A stretch of DNA of 64,000 nucleotides, taken from the NCBI RefSeq assembly GCF_002250505.1, contig NZ_NJGY01000001.1, positions 1,805,968 to 1,869,967 on the forward strand, in the 5' to 3' direction. Made by a program: the position numbers and the translations under genes. Below are positions 27,312 through 36,965 of the stretch, piece after piece. This stretch comes from Janthinobacterium sp. PC23-8. GTDB taxonomy: Bacteria > Pseudomonadota > Gammaproteobacteria > Burkholderiales > Burkholderiaceae_D. The notes beneath the pieces are model-generated. The model did no database searches. It worked only from the letters and a program-made list of their open reading frames with translations, and was not told the DNA's origin. The stretch's first letter is position 1. Each line of letters begins with the position of its first letter.

Positions 27312-28843
27312 AGCCGAGTGTAGCGCCAGCGGACGAGGCGGCCGAGGACGACTGGTACGAACCGCCCACCAGCGAACAGGATGAAACCATCCAGCATTCG
27401 CTGTTCGGCGAGATCCTCGACTGGATGCTGGCGCCGCTGCTGCTGCTGTGGCCGATGAGCATCGCCATCACCTACCTGGTGGCCAAGGGCATCGCCAACC
27501 AGCCGTTCGACCATGTACTGGAAGACAATGTCACGATGCTGGTGCAACAATTCAAGCAAGCCGACGGCAGCCGGCAAGGCCAGTTACCCGGCCGCCCCGG
27601 CACCTATGCGCGCGACGTGCTGCGCGGCGACGATGTCGACGCCGTGTATTACCTGGTGCTCGACCAGCAGGGCCGCTACCTGGCCGGCGACCGCGACCTG
27701 CCGCCGCCGCAGGATGCCGAGCGCTACCGCAGCGGCGCGGTGCTGTTTCGCAATGACGCCGTGCATGGCGCGCCGGTGCGCGTGGCCTTTTCGTATATCG
27801 ACACTCCCGACAACGCCAGCGGCGACGATGGCCGCGCGCTGGTGCAGGTGGCCGAAACCCTGGAAAAGCGGGCCCAACTGGCCAATGAAATCATCAAGGG
27901 CGTGATCCTGCCGCAGTTCATCATCCTGCCCGTGATTCTGGCGCTGGTCTGGTTTGCGCTGTCGCGCGGCCTGTCGCCGCTGGCGCAGTTGCAGGAACGC
28001 ATACGGGCCAGGCCGCCCGATGACCTCTCGCCCATCGATACGGACCAGGTGCCCGAGGAAATCACGCCGCTGGTCGGCTCGCTCAACGACATGCTTTCGC
28101 GCCTGTCGCTGTCGATCGACATGCAGAAGCGCTTTATCGCCGACGCCGCCCACCAGATGAAAACGCCGCTGGCCGGCATGCGCATGCAGTCCGAACTGGC
28201 CCTGCGCCAGACCGACCAGGACGAGATCCACCGCTCGCTGCTGCAACTGGCCAGAAGTTCGGAGGCGGCCACGCGCCTGGTCAACCAGCTGCTGGCCCTG
28301 GCACGCGCGGAAAACCAGCCGCAGGCGGGCACAGCCTTCGAGCCGCTGGAACTGAGCGAGCTGGCGCGCGCCGTGGTGCATGACTGGGTGCAAGCCTCGT
28401 TTGCCCACCGGATCGACCTGGGCTTCGAGCAGGCGACGCAGCCGGTATTGATTTCTGGCAATCCCCTGATGCTGCGCGAACTGCTGGGCAACCTGATCGA
28501 CAACGCGCTGCGCTATACACCGGCCGGCGGCAGCGTGACGGTGCGCGTGCGCGGCACGCCAGAGCAGGCCATCCTGGAAGTGGAAGACACGGGGCCCGGC
28601 ATTCCCCAGGCCGAACGCAGCCACGTGTTCGAACGCTTTTATCGCATTCTTGGCAGCAATGTCGACGGCAGCGGCCTGGGCCTGGCCATCGTGCGCGAAA
28701 TTGCCCAGCAACATGGTGCCGAAGTCGACATCTTTCACAATCCGCGCGCACAGACGCCCAAGTTGCCGGGTACCCTGCTGCGCCTGTCGATCACCGTGCT
28801 GCCGCCGCCCCCCCCGCTCGAGGACGAGATTACCTATGGATAA
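27308..28843 (+). CDS. Sensor histidine kinase (TctE/QseC-like)
   Basis: A 511-residue inner membrane kinase. The GTG at 27308 shares four bases with the regulator's stop and is the likely start; an ATG at 27425 is the next choice but would cut the first membrane helix. Helix 1 is near residues 38-60 and helix 2 near 197-218, with a periplasmic 2CSK_N-type sensor domain of about 135 residues between. The H-box ADAAHQMKTPLAGM holds His282; the N-box NLIDNALRYTP, DTGPGIP and GSGLGLAIV follow. It ends in a proline-rich tail coded partly by a run of eight C at 28808-28815. The last eight bases overlap the start of the symporter small subunit. Confidence 0.92.
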   Translation: MKPSVAPADEAAEDDWYEPPTSEQDETIQHSLFGEILDWMLAPLLLLWPMSIAITYLVAKGIANQPFDHVLEDNVTMLVQQFKQADGSRQGQLPGRPGTYARDVLRGDDVDAVYYLVLDQQGRYLAGDRDLPPPQDAERYRSGAVLFRNDAVHGAPVRVAFSYIDTPDNASGDDGRALVQVAETLEKRAQLANEIIKGVILPQFIILPVILALVWFALSRGLSPLAQLQERIRARPPDDLSPIDTDQVPEEITPLVGSLNDMLSRLSLSIDMQKRFIADAAHQMKTPLAGMRMQSELALRQTDQDEIHRSLLQLARSSEAATRLVNQLLALARAENQPQAGTAFEPLELSELARAVVHDWVQASFAHRIDLGFEQATQPVLISGNPLMLRELLGNLIDNALRYTPAGGSVTVRVRGTPEQAILEVEDTGPGIPQAERSHVFERFYRILGSNVDGSGLGLAIVREIAQQHGAEVDIFHNPRAQTPKLPGTLLRLSITVLPPPPPLEDEITYG

Positions 28844-29129
28844 GACCAAGCCGGCGAGCCACCCCAGCGCCGCCCTGCTGGCGCGCCGCGCCGCGCACTG
28901 GAAAGCCACGCAGCGACTGACGGCGCTGCTGCTGCTGGTGTGGCTGCTGACGGGCTTCCTGACCGTGTTTTACGCGCGCGAACTGCTGCACCTGCAGCTG
29001 TTCGGCTGGCCGCTGCCGTTCTATATGGCGGCCCAGGGCGCGTCACTGGTCTACCTGGCCATCCTCGGCTGCTATGCCTGGCGCATGCGCCGGCTCGACC
29101 AGCAATGCCAGGCGGAGGAAATGCCATGA
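28836..29129 (+). CDS. Sodium:solute symporter small subunit (DUF4212)
   Basis: A 97-residue membrane protein with two hydrophobic helices (around LTALLLLVWLLTGFLTVFYA and FYMAAQGASLVYLAILGCYAW). The FGWPLPFYMAAQG motif is typical of the DUF4212 'putative solute:sodium symporter small subunit' proteins. It overlaps the kinase stop (ATGGATAA) and the large-subunit start (ATGA), so all are translated in series. It presumably forms a complex with the large subunit. Confidence 0.9.
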   Translation: MDKTKPASHPSAALLARRAAHWKATQRLTALLLLVWLLTGFLTVFYARELLHLQLFGWPLPFYMAAQGASLVYLAILGCYAWRMRRLDQQCQAEEMP

Positions 29130-31174
29130 GCGCGCCGCGCACCTTGTTCCAGCGCCTGGCGCGCTACTATCTGCTGTTTTCGGCCGGTTTCGCCGCCTTT
29201 TTGCTGGCCTTGACGGTGCTCGAGCAGGAGGGCATGTCGCGCGTGTGGATCGGCTATCTGTTCATGTTCGCCACCATCACTCTGTACGCCACCATCGGCG
29301 TCATCAGCCGCACCTCGAACGTCACCGAATACTATGTGGCCGGACGGCGCGTGCCGGCCCTGTTCAACGGCATGGCCACGGCCGCCGACTGGATCTCGGC
29401 GGCCAGCTTCATCAGCCTGGCGGGCGGGCTGTACCTGAACGGCTTCGACGGCCTGGCCTTCATCATGGGCTGGACCGGCGGCTATTGCCTGGTGTCGCTC
29501 CTGATCGCGCCGTATTTGCGCAAGTTCGGCCAGTACACGATTCCCGATTTCCTGGCGGCGCGCTATGCGGGCGGACCGGACGGCCGTGGCGCGCCGGTGC
29601 GCGTGCTGGCCGTGGCCGCCACCATCGTGGTGTCGTTCACCTATGTGGTGGCACAGATCTACGCGGTCGGCCTGATCGCTTCGCGCTTCACGGGCGTCGA
29701 TTTTTCGGTCGGCATTTTCCTGGGGCTGGCCAGTATTCTGGTCTGTTCTTTCCTGGGCGGCATGCGCGCCATTACCTGGACCCAAGTGGCGCAGTACATC
29801 ATCATCGTCGTCGCCTTTTTGATTCCCGCCATGTGGCTGTCGGTCAAGCATGCCGACAACCCGGTGCCGCAAATCGCCTACGGCAAGGTGCTGACGCAAC
29901 TGAGCGCGCGCGAGCAGGTGCTGAGCCTCGATCCGAAAGAACAGGAGGTGCGCGATATCTACGCCCAGCGCGCGCGCAACTATCAGCTCGAGCTCGATGG
30001 CTTGCCCGCCTCGTGGGACGCGGGCCGGCTGGCGGCCCAGCGCCAGCTCGATATCCTGCGCAAGCGCAACGCCTCGATGTTCGATATCCGCAGCGCCGAG
30101 CGCGCCATGATCGCCTATCCGAAAAGCCCGGAAGAGGCGCGCGCCGGCTGGCAGGCGGCGCTGGCCGTCAATTTGAAACGGGCCGAGCCGATCACGCCGC
30201 ACGCCCAGCCGTTTCCCGCGCCCGACCGCGCGCAGTCCGATATCAAGCGCAACAATTTCCTGGCACTCGTTTTCTGCATGATGCTGGGCACGGCCGCCCT
30301 GCCGCATATCCTGATGCGCTCGTACACCACGCCATCGGTGCATGAAACCCGGGTGTCGGTGTTCTGGACCCTGTTCTTCATCCTGCTTATTTACCTGACG
30401 ATCCCGGCGCTGGCGGTGCTGGTCAAATACGATATCTATTCGGCCCTGGTCGGCACGCAATACGCGCACCTGCCAACGTGGGTCTCGTACTGGGCCAATG
30501 TCGACAAGCTCACCCCCCTGATCAGCATCGTCGACGTCAACCGCGACGGCGTGGTGCAGCTGGCCGAAATTGCCATCGACGCCGACGTGCTGGTGCTGGC
30601 CACGCCCGAGATCGCCGGCCTGCCGTATGTGATCTCGGGCCTGGTGGCCGCCGGCGGCCTGGCCGCCGCACTGTCGACGGCGGACGGCTTGCTGCTGGCC
30701 ATTTCCAACGGCCTGTCGCACGATATCTATTACAAGGTGGTCGACCCGACCGCCTCGACACAAAAGCGCGTGACGATCTCGAAACTGCTGCTGCTGGCGG
30801 TGGCCTTTATCGCCGCCTATGCCGCCTCGCAGAAGCCGGCCGATATTTTGTCGCTGGTCGGCATCGCCTTTTCGCTGGCCGCCTCGAGCCTGTTCCCCGC
30901 GCTGGTGCTGGGCGTGTTCTGGAAGCGCGCCAACCACCATGGCGCCGTGGCCGGCATGCTGACAGGCTTTGGCGTGTGCCTGTACTACATGCTGCAAACC
31001 AGTCCCATGCTCGGTGGCGGACCGGCCGGCCAGTGGTTCCATATCGCACCGATCGCCGCCGGCATTTTCGGCATGCCGGCCGGCATGCTGACCACCATAT
31101 TGGTCAGCCTGCTGACGCCGGCGCCGGGCCGGCGCAGCACGGGGCTGGTCGACCATATCCGGGCGCCGGAGTAG
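29126..31174 (+). CDS. Sodium:solute symporter, VC_2705-type large subunit
   Basis: A 682-residue member of the SSS family with about 13 membrane helices. Near the N-terminus it has SNVTEYYVAGRRVPALFNGMATAADWISAASF, a family hallmark, then GYCLVSLLIAPYLRKFGQYTIPDFLAARY. A hydrophilic insertion of about 130 residues (roughly 255-385) separates the first six helices from the rest, as is usual in this subgroup, and the block MMLGTAALPHILMRSYT restarts the membrane part. Substrates of the subgroup are mostly unproven; short monocarboxylates such as acetate are plausible by relation to ActP. Regulated most likely by the overlapping two-component system. Confidence 0.9.
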   Translation: MSAPRTLFQRLARYYLLFSAGFAAFLLALTVLEQEGMSRVWIGYLFMFATITLYATIGVISRTSNVTEYYVAGRRVPALFNGMATAADWISAASFISLAGGLYLNGFDGLAFIMGWTGGYCLVSLLIAPYLRKFGQYTIPDFLAARYAGGPDGRGAPVRVLAVAATIVVSFTYVVAQIYAVGLIASRFTGVDFSVGIFLGLASILVCSFLGGMRAITWTQVAQYIIIVVAFLIPAMWLSVKHADNPVPQIAYGKVLTQLSAREQVLSLDPKEQEVRDIYAQRARNYQLELDGLPASWDAGRLAAQRQLDILRKRNASMFDIRSAERAMIAYPKSPEEARAGWQAALAVNLKRAEPITPHAQPFPAPDRAQSDIKRNNFLALVFCMMLGTAALPHILMRSYTTPSVHETRVSVFWTLFFILLIYLTIPALAVLVKYDIYSALVGTQYAHLPTWVSYWANVDKLTPLISIVDVNRDGVVQLAEIAIDADVLVLATPEIAGLPYVISGLVAAGGLAAALSTADGLLLAISNGLSHDIYYKVVDPTASTQKRVTISKLLLLAVAFIAAYAASQKPADILSLVGIAFSLAASSLFPALVLGVFWKRANHHGAVAGMLTGFGVCLYYMLQTSPMLGGGPAGQWFHIAPIAAGIFGMPAGMLTTILVSLLTPAPGRRSTGLVDHIRAPE

Positions 31175-31230
31175 CAAACAATATACATTGCTGATAATAT
31201 ATTTCTTTTTATTAATTTCAAAAGAACAAT

Positions 31231-33261
31231 ATGCTGCTCCAGAAGTTGCGCCGCCTTGTATTCGGCAGCTTTTACCTGCTTGCTGCCACCGCGCTGGCAA
31301 GCGGCAACGTCATGAGCGCCGCTGCAGCAGCCCCGCCGATTGCCGACTTTTTTGCCAACCCCGAGTTCAGCGACGTGCGGCTGTCACCCGATGCGCGCCA
31401 CCTGGCCGTGCTGGTGCTGGGGCCGAACGGGCGCAAGCGCCTGGCGGTGGTCAACGTGCTCGATCAAACCATCAAGGTGGTGGCGCAGTTCGACGATGCC
31501 GACGTGGGCGAGGTGGAATGGGTCAATCCCGAGCGCCTGGTGCTCTCCACGCGCGACTACCAAAACGCTCCCGGCGAGCAGCGCTACGCGCCCGGCCTGT
31601 ACGCCGTCAACCGCGACGGCAGCGACTTTCGCCAGCTGGCCGAGCGCGGCTTTGCGCCCAATCTGTCGACCTCGATCTACAAGCCGCTGCCCTGGCATAC
31701 CTGGCTGACGGGCCAGCGCGGCGCGCAAGACTCCAGCTTCATTTACGTGCGCAGCACCGTCTACACCGCCAGGCGCGAAGTCGACTACACGGCCCTGCTG
31801 CGGCTCGACACCATCACCGGCCGCAGCACGCCCGTGGCAGCGCCCGGCAAGGTGCGCCGCTGGCTGCTGGACCAGGACGGCGAGCCGCGCATCGCCGTCA
31901 CCAAAGCACGCAATGTTGAAACCATCCAGTACCGCGACCCGGCCAGCGGCGCCTGGCGCCAGCTGGCGCAATTCGACGCCTACCTGAAGGGCAAGGACGC
32001 CTTTACGCCGCTCGCCTTCGGCCCCGACGGCACGCTGTACGTGAGCGCCCGCATCGATAGCGACACCCTGAACCTGTACGCCTACGACCTGGCCGCCAAC
32101 CGTATCGACCCGGCGCCCGTGATGGCGCTCGATGGCTATGATTTCAGCGGCAGCCTGTTGGTCGGCAAGGGCAAGCTGCTGGGCCTGCGCTACCTGGCCG
32201 AGCGGCGCGGCACGCGCTGGTTCGACCAAGCCATGGCCGCCACCCAGGCCGGCATCGATGCGGCGCTGCCGCACACCGTCAACCTGATCTCGGTCGCGCC
32301 CAGGGCGGCGACGCCCTTCCTGGTGGTCGCCTCGTACGCCGACGTGCAGCCGGTCAGTTTTTCCCTGCTTGACAGCAAAACGGGGCAATTGACACCGATC
32401 GGCGCCTCAATGCCGCGCATCCAGGCCGCGCAGATGAGCCGGCAAAAGCTGGTGCACTATGCGGCGCGCGACGGCCTGACGATCCCCGCCTGGCTGACGC
32501 TGCCGGGCAACAGCGACGGCAGGAATTTGCCGCTGGTGGTGATGGTGCGTGGCGGCCCGTATGTGCGCGGCTCGTCCTGGCAGTGGCACGGCGAAGTGCA
32601 GTTCCTGGCCTCGCGCGGCTACGCCGTGCTGGAACCGGAATTTCGCGGTAGTACCGGTTTTGGCAGCAAGCTTTTTCATGCCGGCTGGAAGCAATGGGGC
32701 CTGAAAATGCAGGACGACATCGCCGATGGCGCGCGCTGGGCGGTGCAACAGGGCGTGGCGGACGGCCAGCGCATCTGCATCGCCGGCGGCAGCTATGGCG
32801 GCTATGCGGCACTGATGGGGCTGGTCAACGATCCGGACCTGTACCGCTGCGGCATCGACCTGGCGGGCGTGACCGATATCGGCCTGCTCTATACGGGCCA
32901 CTGGAGCTTTGCCTCGGACATGAGCGACGACTGGAAACACTACGGCATGCCCGAACTGATCGGCGACCCGGTCAAGGATGCGGCGCAGTTCAAGGCCACC
33001 TCGCCGATCGCCCAGGCTGCGCGCATCACCCAGCCGCTGCTGCTGGCCTATGGCGCGCTCGACCAGCGCGTGCCGCTGTATCACGGCAAGCAATTCCATG
33101 CAGCCATGAAGCAGCATAACCGGCAGGTCGAATGGGTGGTGTACGAGGAAGAGGGCCACGGCTGGTCGCTGCCGAAGAACCGCGTCGATTTCTGGTCGCG
33201 GGCCGAACGCTTCCTCGACCGGCATATCGGAAAACACGGCGCGGCGGCCAAAAAGGAGTAG
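31231..33261 (+). CDS. S9 family prolyl oligopeptidase-like peptidase
   Basis: A 676-residue secreted serine peptidase. Residues 1 to about 33 form a signal peptide. The first half is a beta-propeller that opens DVRLSPDARHLAVLV, and the C-terminal alpha/beta-hydrolase domain carries the triad Ser521 in AGGSYGGYAA, Asp611 in GALDQRVPL and His643 in EEGHGW. The likely role is cleavage of peptides in the periplasm (dipeptidyl or acylaminoacyl type). The upstream gap 31175-31230 is strikingly AT-rich, suggesting its own promoter separate from the symporter operon. The Shine-Dalgarno is weak. Confidence 0.88.
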   Translation: MLLQKLRRLVFGSFYLLAATALASGNVMSAAAAAPPIADFFANPEFSDVRLSPDARHLAVLVLGPNGRKRLAVVNVLDQTIKVVAQFDDADVGEVEWVNPERLVLSTRDYQNAPGEQRYAPGLYAVNRDGSDFRQLAERGFAPNLSTSIYKPLPWHTWLTGQRGAQDSSFIYVRSTVYTARREVDYTALLRLDTITGRSTPVAAPGKVRRWLLDQDGEPRIAVTKARNVETIQYRDPASGAWRQLAQFDAYLKGKDAFTPLAFGPDGTLYVSARIDSDTLNLYAYDLAANRIDPAPVMALDGYDFSGSLLVGKGKLLGLRYLAERRGTRWFDQAMAATQAGIDAALPHTVNLISVAPRAATPFLVVASYADVQPVSFSLLDSKTGQLTPIGASMPRIQAAQMSRQKLVHYAARDGLTIPAWLTLPGNSDGRNLPLVVMVRGGPYVRGSSWQWHGEVQFLASRGYAVLEPEFRGSTGFGSKLFHAGWKQWGLKMQDDIADGARWAVQQGVADGQRICIAGGSYGGYAALMGLVNDPDLYRCGIDLAGVTDIGLLYTGHWSFASDMSDDWKHYGMPELIGDPVKDAAQFKATSPIAQAARITQPLLLAYGALDQRVPLYHGKQFHAAMKQHNRQVEWVVYEEEGHGWSLPKNRVDFWSRAERFLDRHIGKHGAAAKKE

Positions 33262-33294
33262 GCTGGAGGGCCGTGTTACTTGCCAGGAGATCCT

Positions 33295-34509
33295 ATGCCG
33301 TCCGGAAAAATTCTTGTTGCGCAAGGCGGTGGCCCCACCGCCGTCATCAACCAGTCGCTGGTGGGCGTGGTGCTCGAATCGCGGCGCTTCCAGCACGTCA
33401 CGCGCGTCTACGGCGCGCTGCACGGCGTGCGCGGCATTATCAATGAAGACTTTATCGACCTGACGCAGGAAACCAGCCACAACCTCGAACTGGTGGCCGC
33501 CACGCCCTCGTCGGCACTCGGCTCCACGCGCGACAAGCCCGATATCGCCTACTGCCAGCAAATCTTCCAGGTGCTGCGCGCGCACGAGATCGAACACTTC
33601 TTTTATATCGGTGGCAACGATTCGTCCGACACGGTGCGCATCGTCAGCGAGCAAGCGCACAAGGCCGGCTACCCGCTGCGCTGCATCCATATCCCGAAAA
33701 CCATCGACAACGACCTGGTCGGCAGCGACCATACGCCGGGCTTTCCCTCGGCCGCGCGTTTCGTCGCGCAAGCGTTTGCCGGCGCCAACCTCGACAACGC
33801 AGCCCTGCCCGGCGTGTACGTGGGCGTGGTGATGGGCCGCCATGCGGGCTTTCTGACGGCCGCATCCGCGCTGGGCAAAAAATTTCCCGACGACGGGCCG
33901 CACCTGATCTATGTGCCGGAACGCACGTTTGTGCTGGAACAGTTTCTTGCCGACGTGAAGGCGATGTATGAGAAACATGGCCGCTGCGTGATCGCCGTCT
34001 CCGAAGGCATCCACGATGCGTCGGGCGAGGCCATCGCCAGCCTGCTCGCCAAAGAAATCGAGCGCGATGACCACGGCAATGTGCAATTGTCCGGCACCGG
34101 CGCGCTGGCCGACCTGCTGTGCGACGAGATCAAGCAAAAACTCGGCATCAAGCGCGTGCGCGGCGACACCTTCGGCTATCTGCAGCGCTCGTTCATCGGC
34201 TGCGTGTCGGATGTCGACCAGCGCGAAGCGCGCGAGGTCGGCGAAAAAGCCGTGCAGTACGCCATGTGGGGAGACCGCGACGGCTCGGTCGCCATCAAGC
34301 GCACCGGCTACTACTCGGTCGACTACGAACTGCTGCCGTTGACGGAGGTGGCCGGCAAGACGCGCACCATGGAAGACGAATTCATCAGTGAAAGCGGCAC
34401 CGATGTGACCGATGCCTTCCGCCTTTACCTGCGCCCGCTGCTCGGTTCGAAAATGCCCGATGCGTTCCGGCTGCGCTGCGCGAAGGTGGACAAGATCCTC
34501 AAGCCGTAA
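33295..34509 (+). CDS. pfp: Pyrophosphate-dependent 6-phosphofructokinase
   Basis: Phosphorylates fructose 6-phosphate with PPi instead of ATP, reversibly. The 404 residues have GGGPTAVINQSL at the start, GGND at residues 106-109 and PKTIDNDL at 134-141, where Lys135 in place of the Gly of ATP enzymes is a marker of PPi use. The GGND replaces the usual GGDG or GGDD, a variant of the phosphate-donor loop. MGRHAGFLT and PE.TF follow as substrate motifs. The ATG at 33295 has a good AGGAG five to ten bases before it. It ends at a strong bidirectional terminator shared with purM. Confidence 0.92.
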   Translation: MPSGKILVAQGGGPTAVINQSLVGVVLESRRFQHVTRVYGALHGVRGIINEDFIDLTQETSHNLELVAATPSSALGSTRDKPDIAYCQQIFQVLRAHEIEHFFYIGGNDSSDTVRIVSEQAHKAGYPLRCIHIPKTIDNDLVGSDHTPGFPSAARFVAQAFAGANLDNAALPGVYVGVVMGRHAGFLTAASALGKKFPDDGPHLIYVPERTFVLEQFLADVKAMYEKHGRCVIAVSEGIHDASGEAIASLLAKEIERDDHGNVQLSGTGALADLLCDEIKQKLGIKRVRGDTFGYLQRSFIGCVSDVDQREAREVGEKAVQYAMWGDRDGSVAIKRTGYYSVDYELLPLTEVAGKTRTMEDEFISESGTDVTDAFRLYLRPLLGSKMPDAFRLRCAKVDKILKP

Positions 34510-34542
34510 AAAAAGCAGGCGCGCGCAAGCGGCCTGCTTTTT
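34508..34542. terminator. Bidirectional terminator between pfp and purM
   Basis: The arms AGCAGGC and GCCTGCT are preceded by seven A and followed by a T tract, so it can terminate pfp (plus) and purM (minus). The pfp stop codon TAA overlaps the start of the A tract. Confidence 0.88.
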
Positions 34543-34557
34543 ATCGACTGCGACGTC

Positions 34558-35601
34558 TTAGATGACGATGGTCTGGTGCTCGTCGCCGTTACGGGCACGA
34601 ATGGTGCCGATGGTGTACACGGTTTCGCCCGCTTCTTGCAGCTGGGCAATCGCGGCGGCAGCGTTGTCGGCCGACACGATGACGGTCATGCCGATGCCGC
34701 AGTTGAACACGCGGTGCATTTCAGCATCAGCCACGCCGCCATGCTGTTGCAGCCAGGTGAACAGCGGTGGCATGGTCCAGGCTTTCGAGTCCAGCTCGGC
34801 CACCAGGCCAGGCTGCAGCACGCGTGGAATGTTTTCCACCAGGCCGCCACCGGTGATGTGGACCATGCCTTTGACTTCCATCGAAGCCATCAGCGCCAGC
34901 AGCGGCTTGACGTAGATACGCGTCGGCTGCATCAGCACGTCGGCCAGCTTGCGGCCGTGGAAGTCGCCTTCCAGGTCCGGTTTGGCCACTTCGATGATCT
35001 TGCGCACCAGCGAGTAACCGTTCGAGTGCACGCCCGACGAGGCCAGGCCCAGCACCACGTCGCCGGCGGCGATTTTCGTGCCGTCGATGATGTTGGCTTT
35101 CTCCACGGCGCCGACGGCAAAGCCTGCCAGGTCGTATTCGCCGGCCGGGTACATGCTCGGCATTTCCGCCGTTTCGCCGCCGATCAGCGCGCAGCCGGCC
35201 TGTTCGCAACCCTGGGCGATGCCCTTGATGACGTCGGTGGCGATCGCCACGTCGAGCTTGCCGCAAGCGAAGTAGTCGAGGAAGAACAGCGGCTCGGCGC
35301 CCTGCACCAGGATGTCGTTGACGCTCATGGCGACCAGGTCGATGCCGACCGTGTCGTGGCGGTTCAGTTCGAACGCCAGGCGCAATTTGGTGCCCACGCC
35401 GTCGGTGCCCGAGACCAGCACCGGTTCCTTGTACTTCTTGCTGATTTCAAACATGGCGCCAAAACCGCCCAGGCCGCCCATCACGCCTTCGCGCAGGGTG
35501 CGCTTGGCGTAAGGCTTGATTGCTTCGACTAGAGCGTCGCCTGCGTCGATATCGACGCCAGCGTCACGGTAGGAAAGGGAAACATTAGAAGTCTGGTTCA
35601 T
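34558..35601 (-). CDS. purM: Phosphoribosylformylglycinamidine cyclo-ligase (AIR synthetase)
   Basis: Closes the imidazole ring of AIR in purine synthesis, just before PurK. The 347 residues hold [13 protein letters not shown] at the start, [51 protein letters not shown] and [13 protein letters not shown]. The ATG at 35601 fits the family; the open frame upstream is unrelated. It is monocistronic and divergent from perM. The 200-base gap 35602-35801 holds A/T-rich promoter-like sequence and a CAAACT/AGTTTG dyad but no gene. Confidence 0.96.
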   Translation of the reverse strand: MNQTSNVSLSYRDAGVDIDAGDALVEAIKPYAKRTLREGVMGGLGGFGAMFEISKKYKEPVLVSGTDGVGTKLRLAFELNRHDTVGIDLVAMSVNDILVQGAEPLFFLDYFACGKLDVAIATDVIKGIAQGCEQAGCALIGGETAEMPSMYPAGEYDLAGFAVGAVEKANIIDGTKIAAGDVVLGLASSGVHSNGYSLVRKIIEVAKPDLEGDFHGRKLADVLMQPTRIYVKPLLALMASMEVKGMVHITGGGLVENIPRVLQPGLVAELDSKAWTMPPLFTWLQQHGGVADAEMHRVFNCGIGMTVIVSADNAAAAIAQLQEAGETVYTIGTIRARNGDEHQTIVI

Positions 35602-35801
35602 GGTGTGGTGGCAGCGGAGGCGGTAAAATAGAAGGCGGAATGGAAACGGACAACCGCCGGCACAGGTGCGCAGCAAGGGGTGCAAGCCTTGTGCGAGCGG
35701 CGCGCCAGCCGGTCAATTCGGTCGATCAAGCCGCTATTTTATCAAACTGACCCCTGAGTTTGTAATTAACTGCCTTTTTTTAACGCAAAAACAGAAACCA
35801 C

Positions 35802-36884
35802 ATGCCCTTTGCCATCACCGCCGAACAGAAGCAAACAGCATTTTGGACTGCGGTCTGGCTGGCGTTGCTGCTGTTGCTGCTCATGCTGGGCCCCATCCTG
35901 ACGCCTTTCCTGGCCGCCGCCGTGCTGGCCTATGTGCTCAATCCAGGCGTGGACCGTTTGCAACGCCTGCATTACCGGCGCTTCCACCTGCCGCGCCCGC
36001 TGGCGGTGCTGCTGGTGGTGCTGCTGTTCTTCCTCGCGCTCACGGCGCTGGTGCTGATCGTGGTGCCGGTGCTGCAAAAGGAAATCCCGCTGCTGCAGGC
36101 GCAGATCCCGCAATTCCTGAACAAGACCAATGACGTGATCGCGCCGAAACTGCGCGACCTGGGCATCCGCGTGCGCCTGGACGGCACCGGCATCAAACGC
36201 ATGCTGAGCCAGCAGATGGCCACCAGCGGCGACGAGATCTGGAGCACGGTGCTGGCCTCGGCGCGCATCGGCGGCACGGCCGTGCTGGGCTGGCTGGCCA
36301 CCGTGGTGCTGATTCCCGTGGTGCTGTTCTACCTGCTGCTGGACTGGCACCCCATGCTGGCGCGCATCGCCGGCAGCGTGCCACGGCGCTGGGTCGGCCG
36401 CACGGTGGCCATGGCGCAGGAAGTCGACACCCTGCTGGCGCAATACCTGCGCGGCCAGTTGCTGGTGATGCTGGTGCTGGCGGCCTATTATTCGATCGCG
36501 CTGTCGATCGCCGACTTTGAAGTGGCGCTGCCGGTGGGCATCATCACCGGTTTGCTGGTATTCATTCCGTATCTGGGTTTTGGTCTCGGCCTGGTGCTGG
36601 CGCTGATCGCCGCCCTGCTGCAGTTTGCCGACTGGAGCGGCGTGGTGGCGGTGGCCGTGATCTATGGCTGCGGCCAGCTGATCGAAGGCTTTTTCCTCAC
36701 GCCGCGCCTGGTCGGCGAGCGCATCGGCTTGAATCCGCTGGCCGTCATCTTCGCCCTGCTCGCTTTCGGCCAACTATTCGGTTTCGTCGGCGTACTGCTC
36801 GCTTTGCCCGCTTCCGCCGTGTTAATGGTCGCTTTCAAGCATCTAAGACGCCACTACCTTGCCAGCAGCTTCTATAATACTTGA
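35802..36884 (+). CDS. perM: AI-2E family transporter (PerM-like)
   Basis: A 360-residue inner membrane protein with about eight helices, of the AI-2E transporter / PerM family. Seen: the N-terminal pair of helices with LGPILTPFLAAAVLAYVLNPGVDRL and, late, PVGIITGLLVFIPYLGFGLGL and GFFLTPRLVGERIGLNPLAVIFALLAFG, the family signature. The exact substrate in this genome is not known. Position before hda and opposite purM is standard for Burkholderiales. Confidence 0.9.
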   Translation: MPFAITAEQKQTAFWTAVWLALLLLLLMLGPILTPFLAAAVLAYVLNPGVDRLQRLHYRRFHLPRPLAVLLVVLLFFLALTALVLIVVPVLQKEIPLLQAQIPQFLNKTNDVIAPKLRDLGIRVRLDGTGIKRMLSQQMATSGDEIWSTVLASARIGGTAVLGWLATVVLIPVVLFYLLLDWHPMLARIAGSVPRRWVGRTVAMAQEVDTLLAQYLRGQLLVMLVLAAYYSIALSIADFEVALPVGIITGLLVFIPYLGFGLGLVLALIAALLQFADWSGVVAVAVIYGCGQLIEGFFLTPRLVGERIGLNPLAVIFALLAFGQLFGFVGVLLALPASAVLMVAFKHLRRHYLASSFYNT

Positions 36885-36965
36885 ATATCAGCTTTTACAA
36901 TATGAAACTAACAACAACAGCGACGACGCATACGCAGTAATGAAAAACAGGACAAGGCGTACGCC

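Noticed and set aside
35735-35760. CAAACT/AGTTTG dyad with TGACCCC core between purM and perM, as a second REP copy
   Set aside because: Arms of only six bases and a core that differs from the palindrome at 63779; could be an operator but the evidence is too thin.
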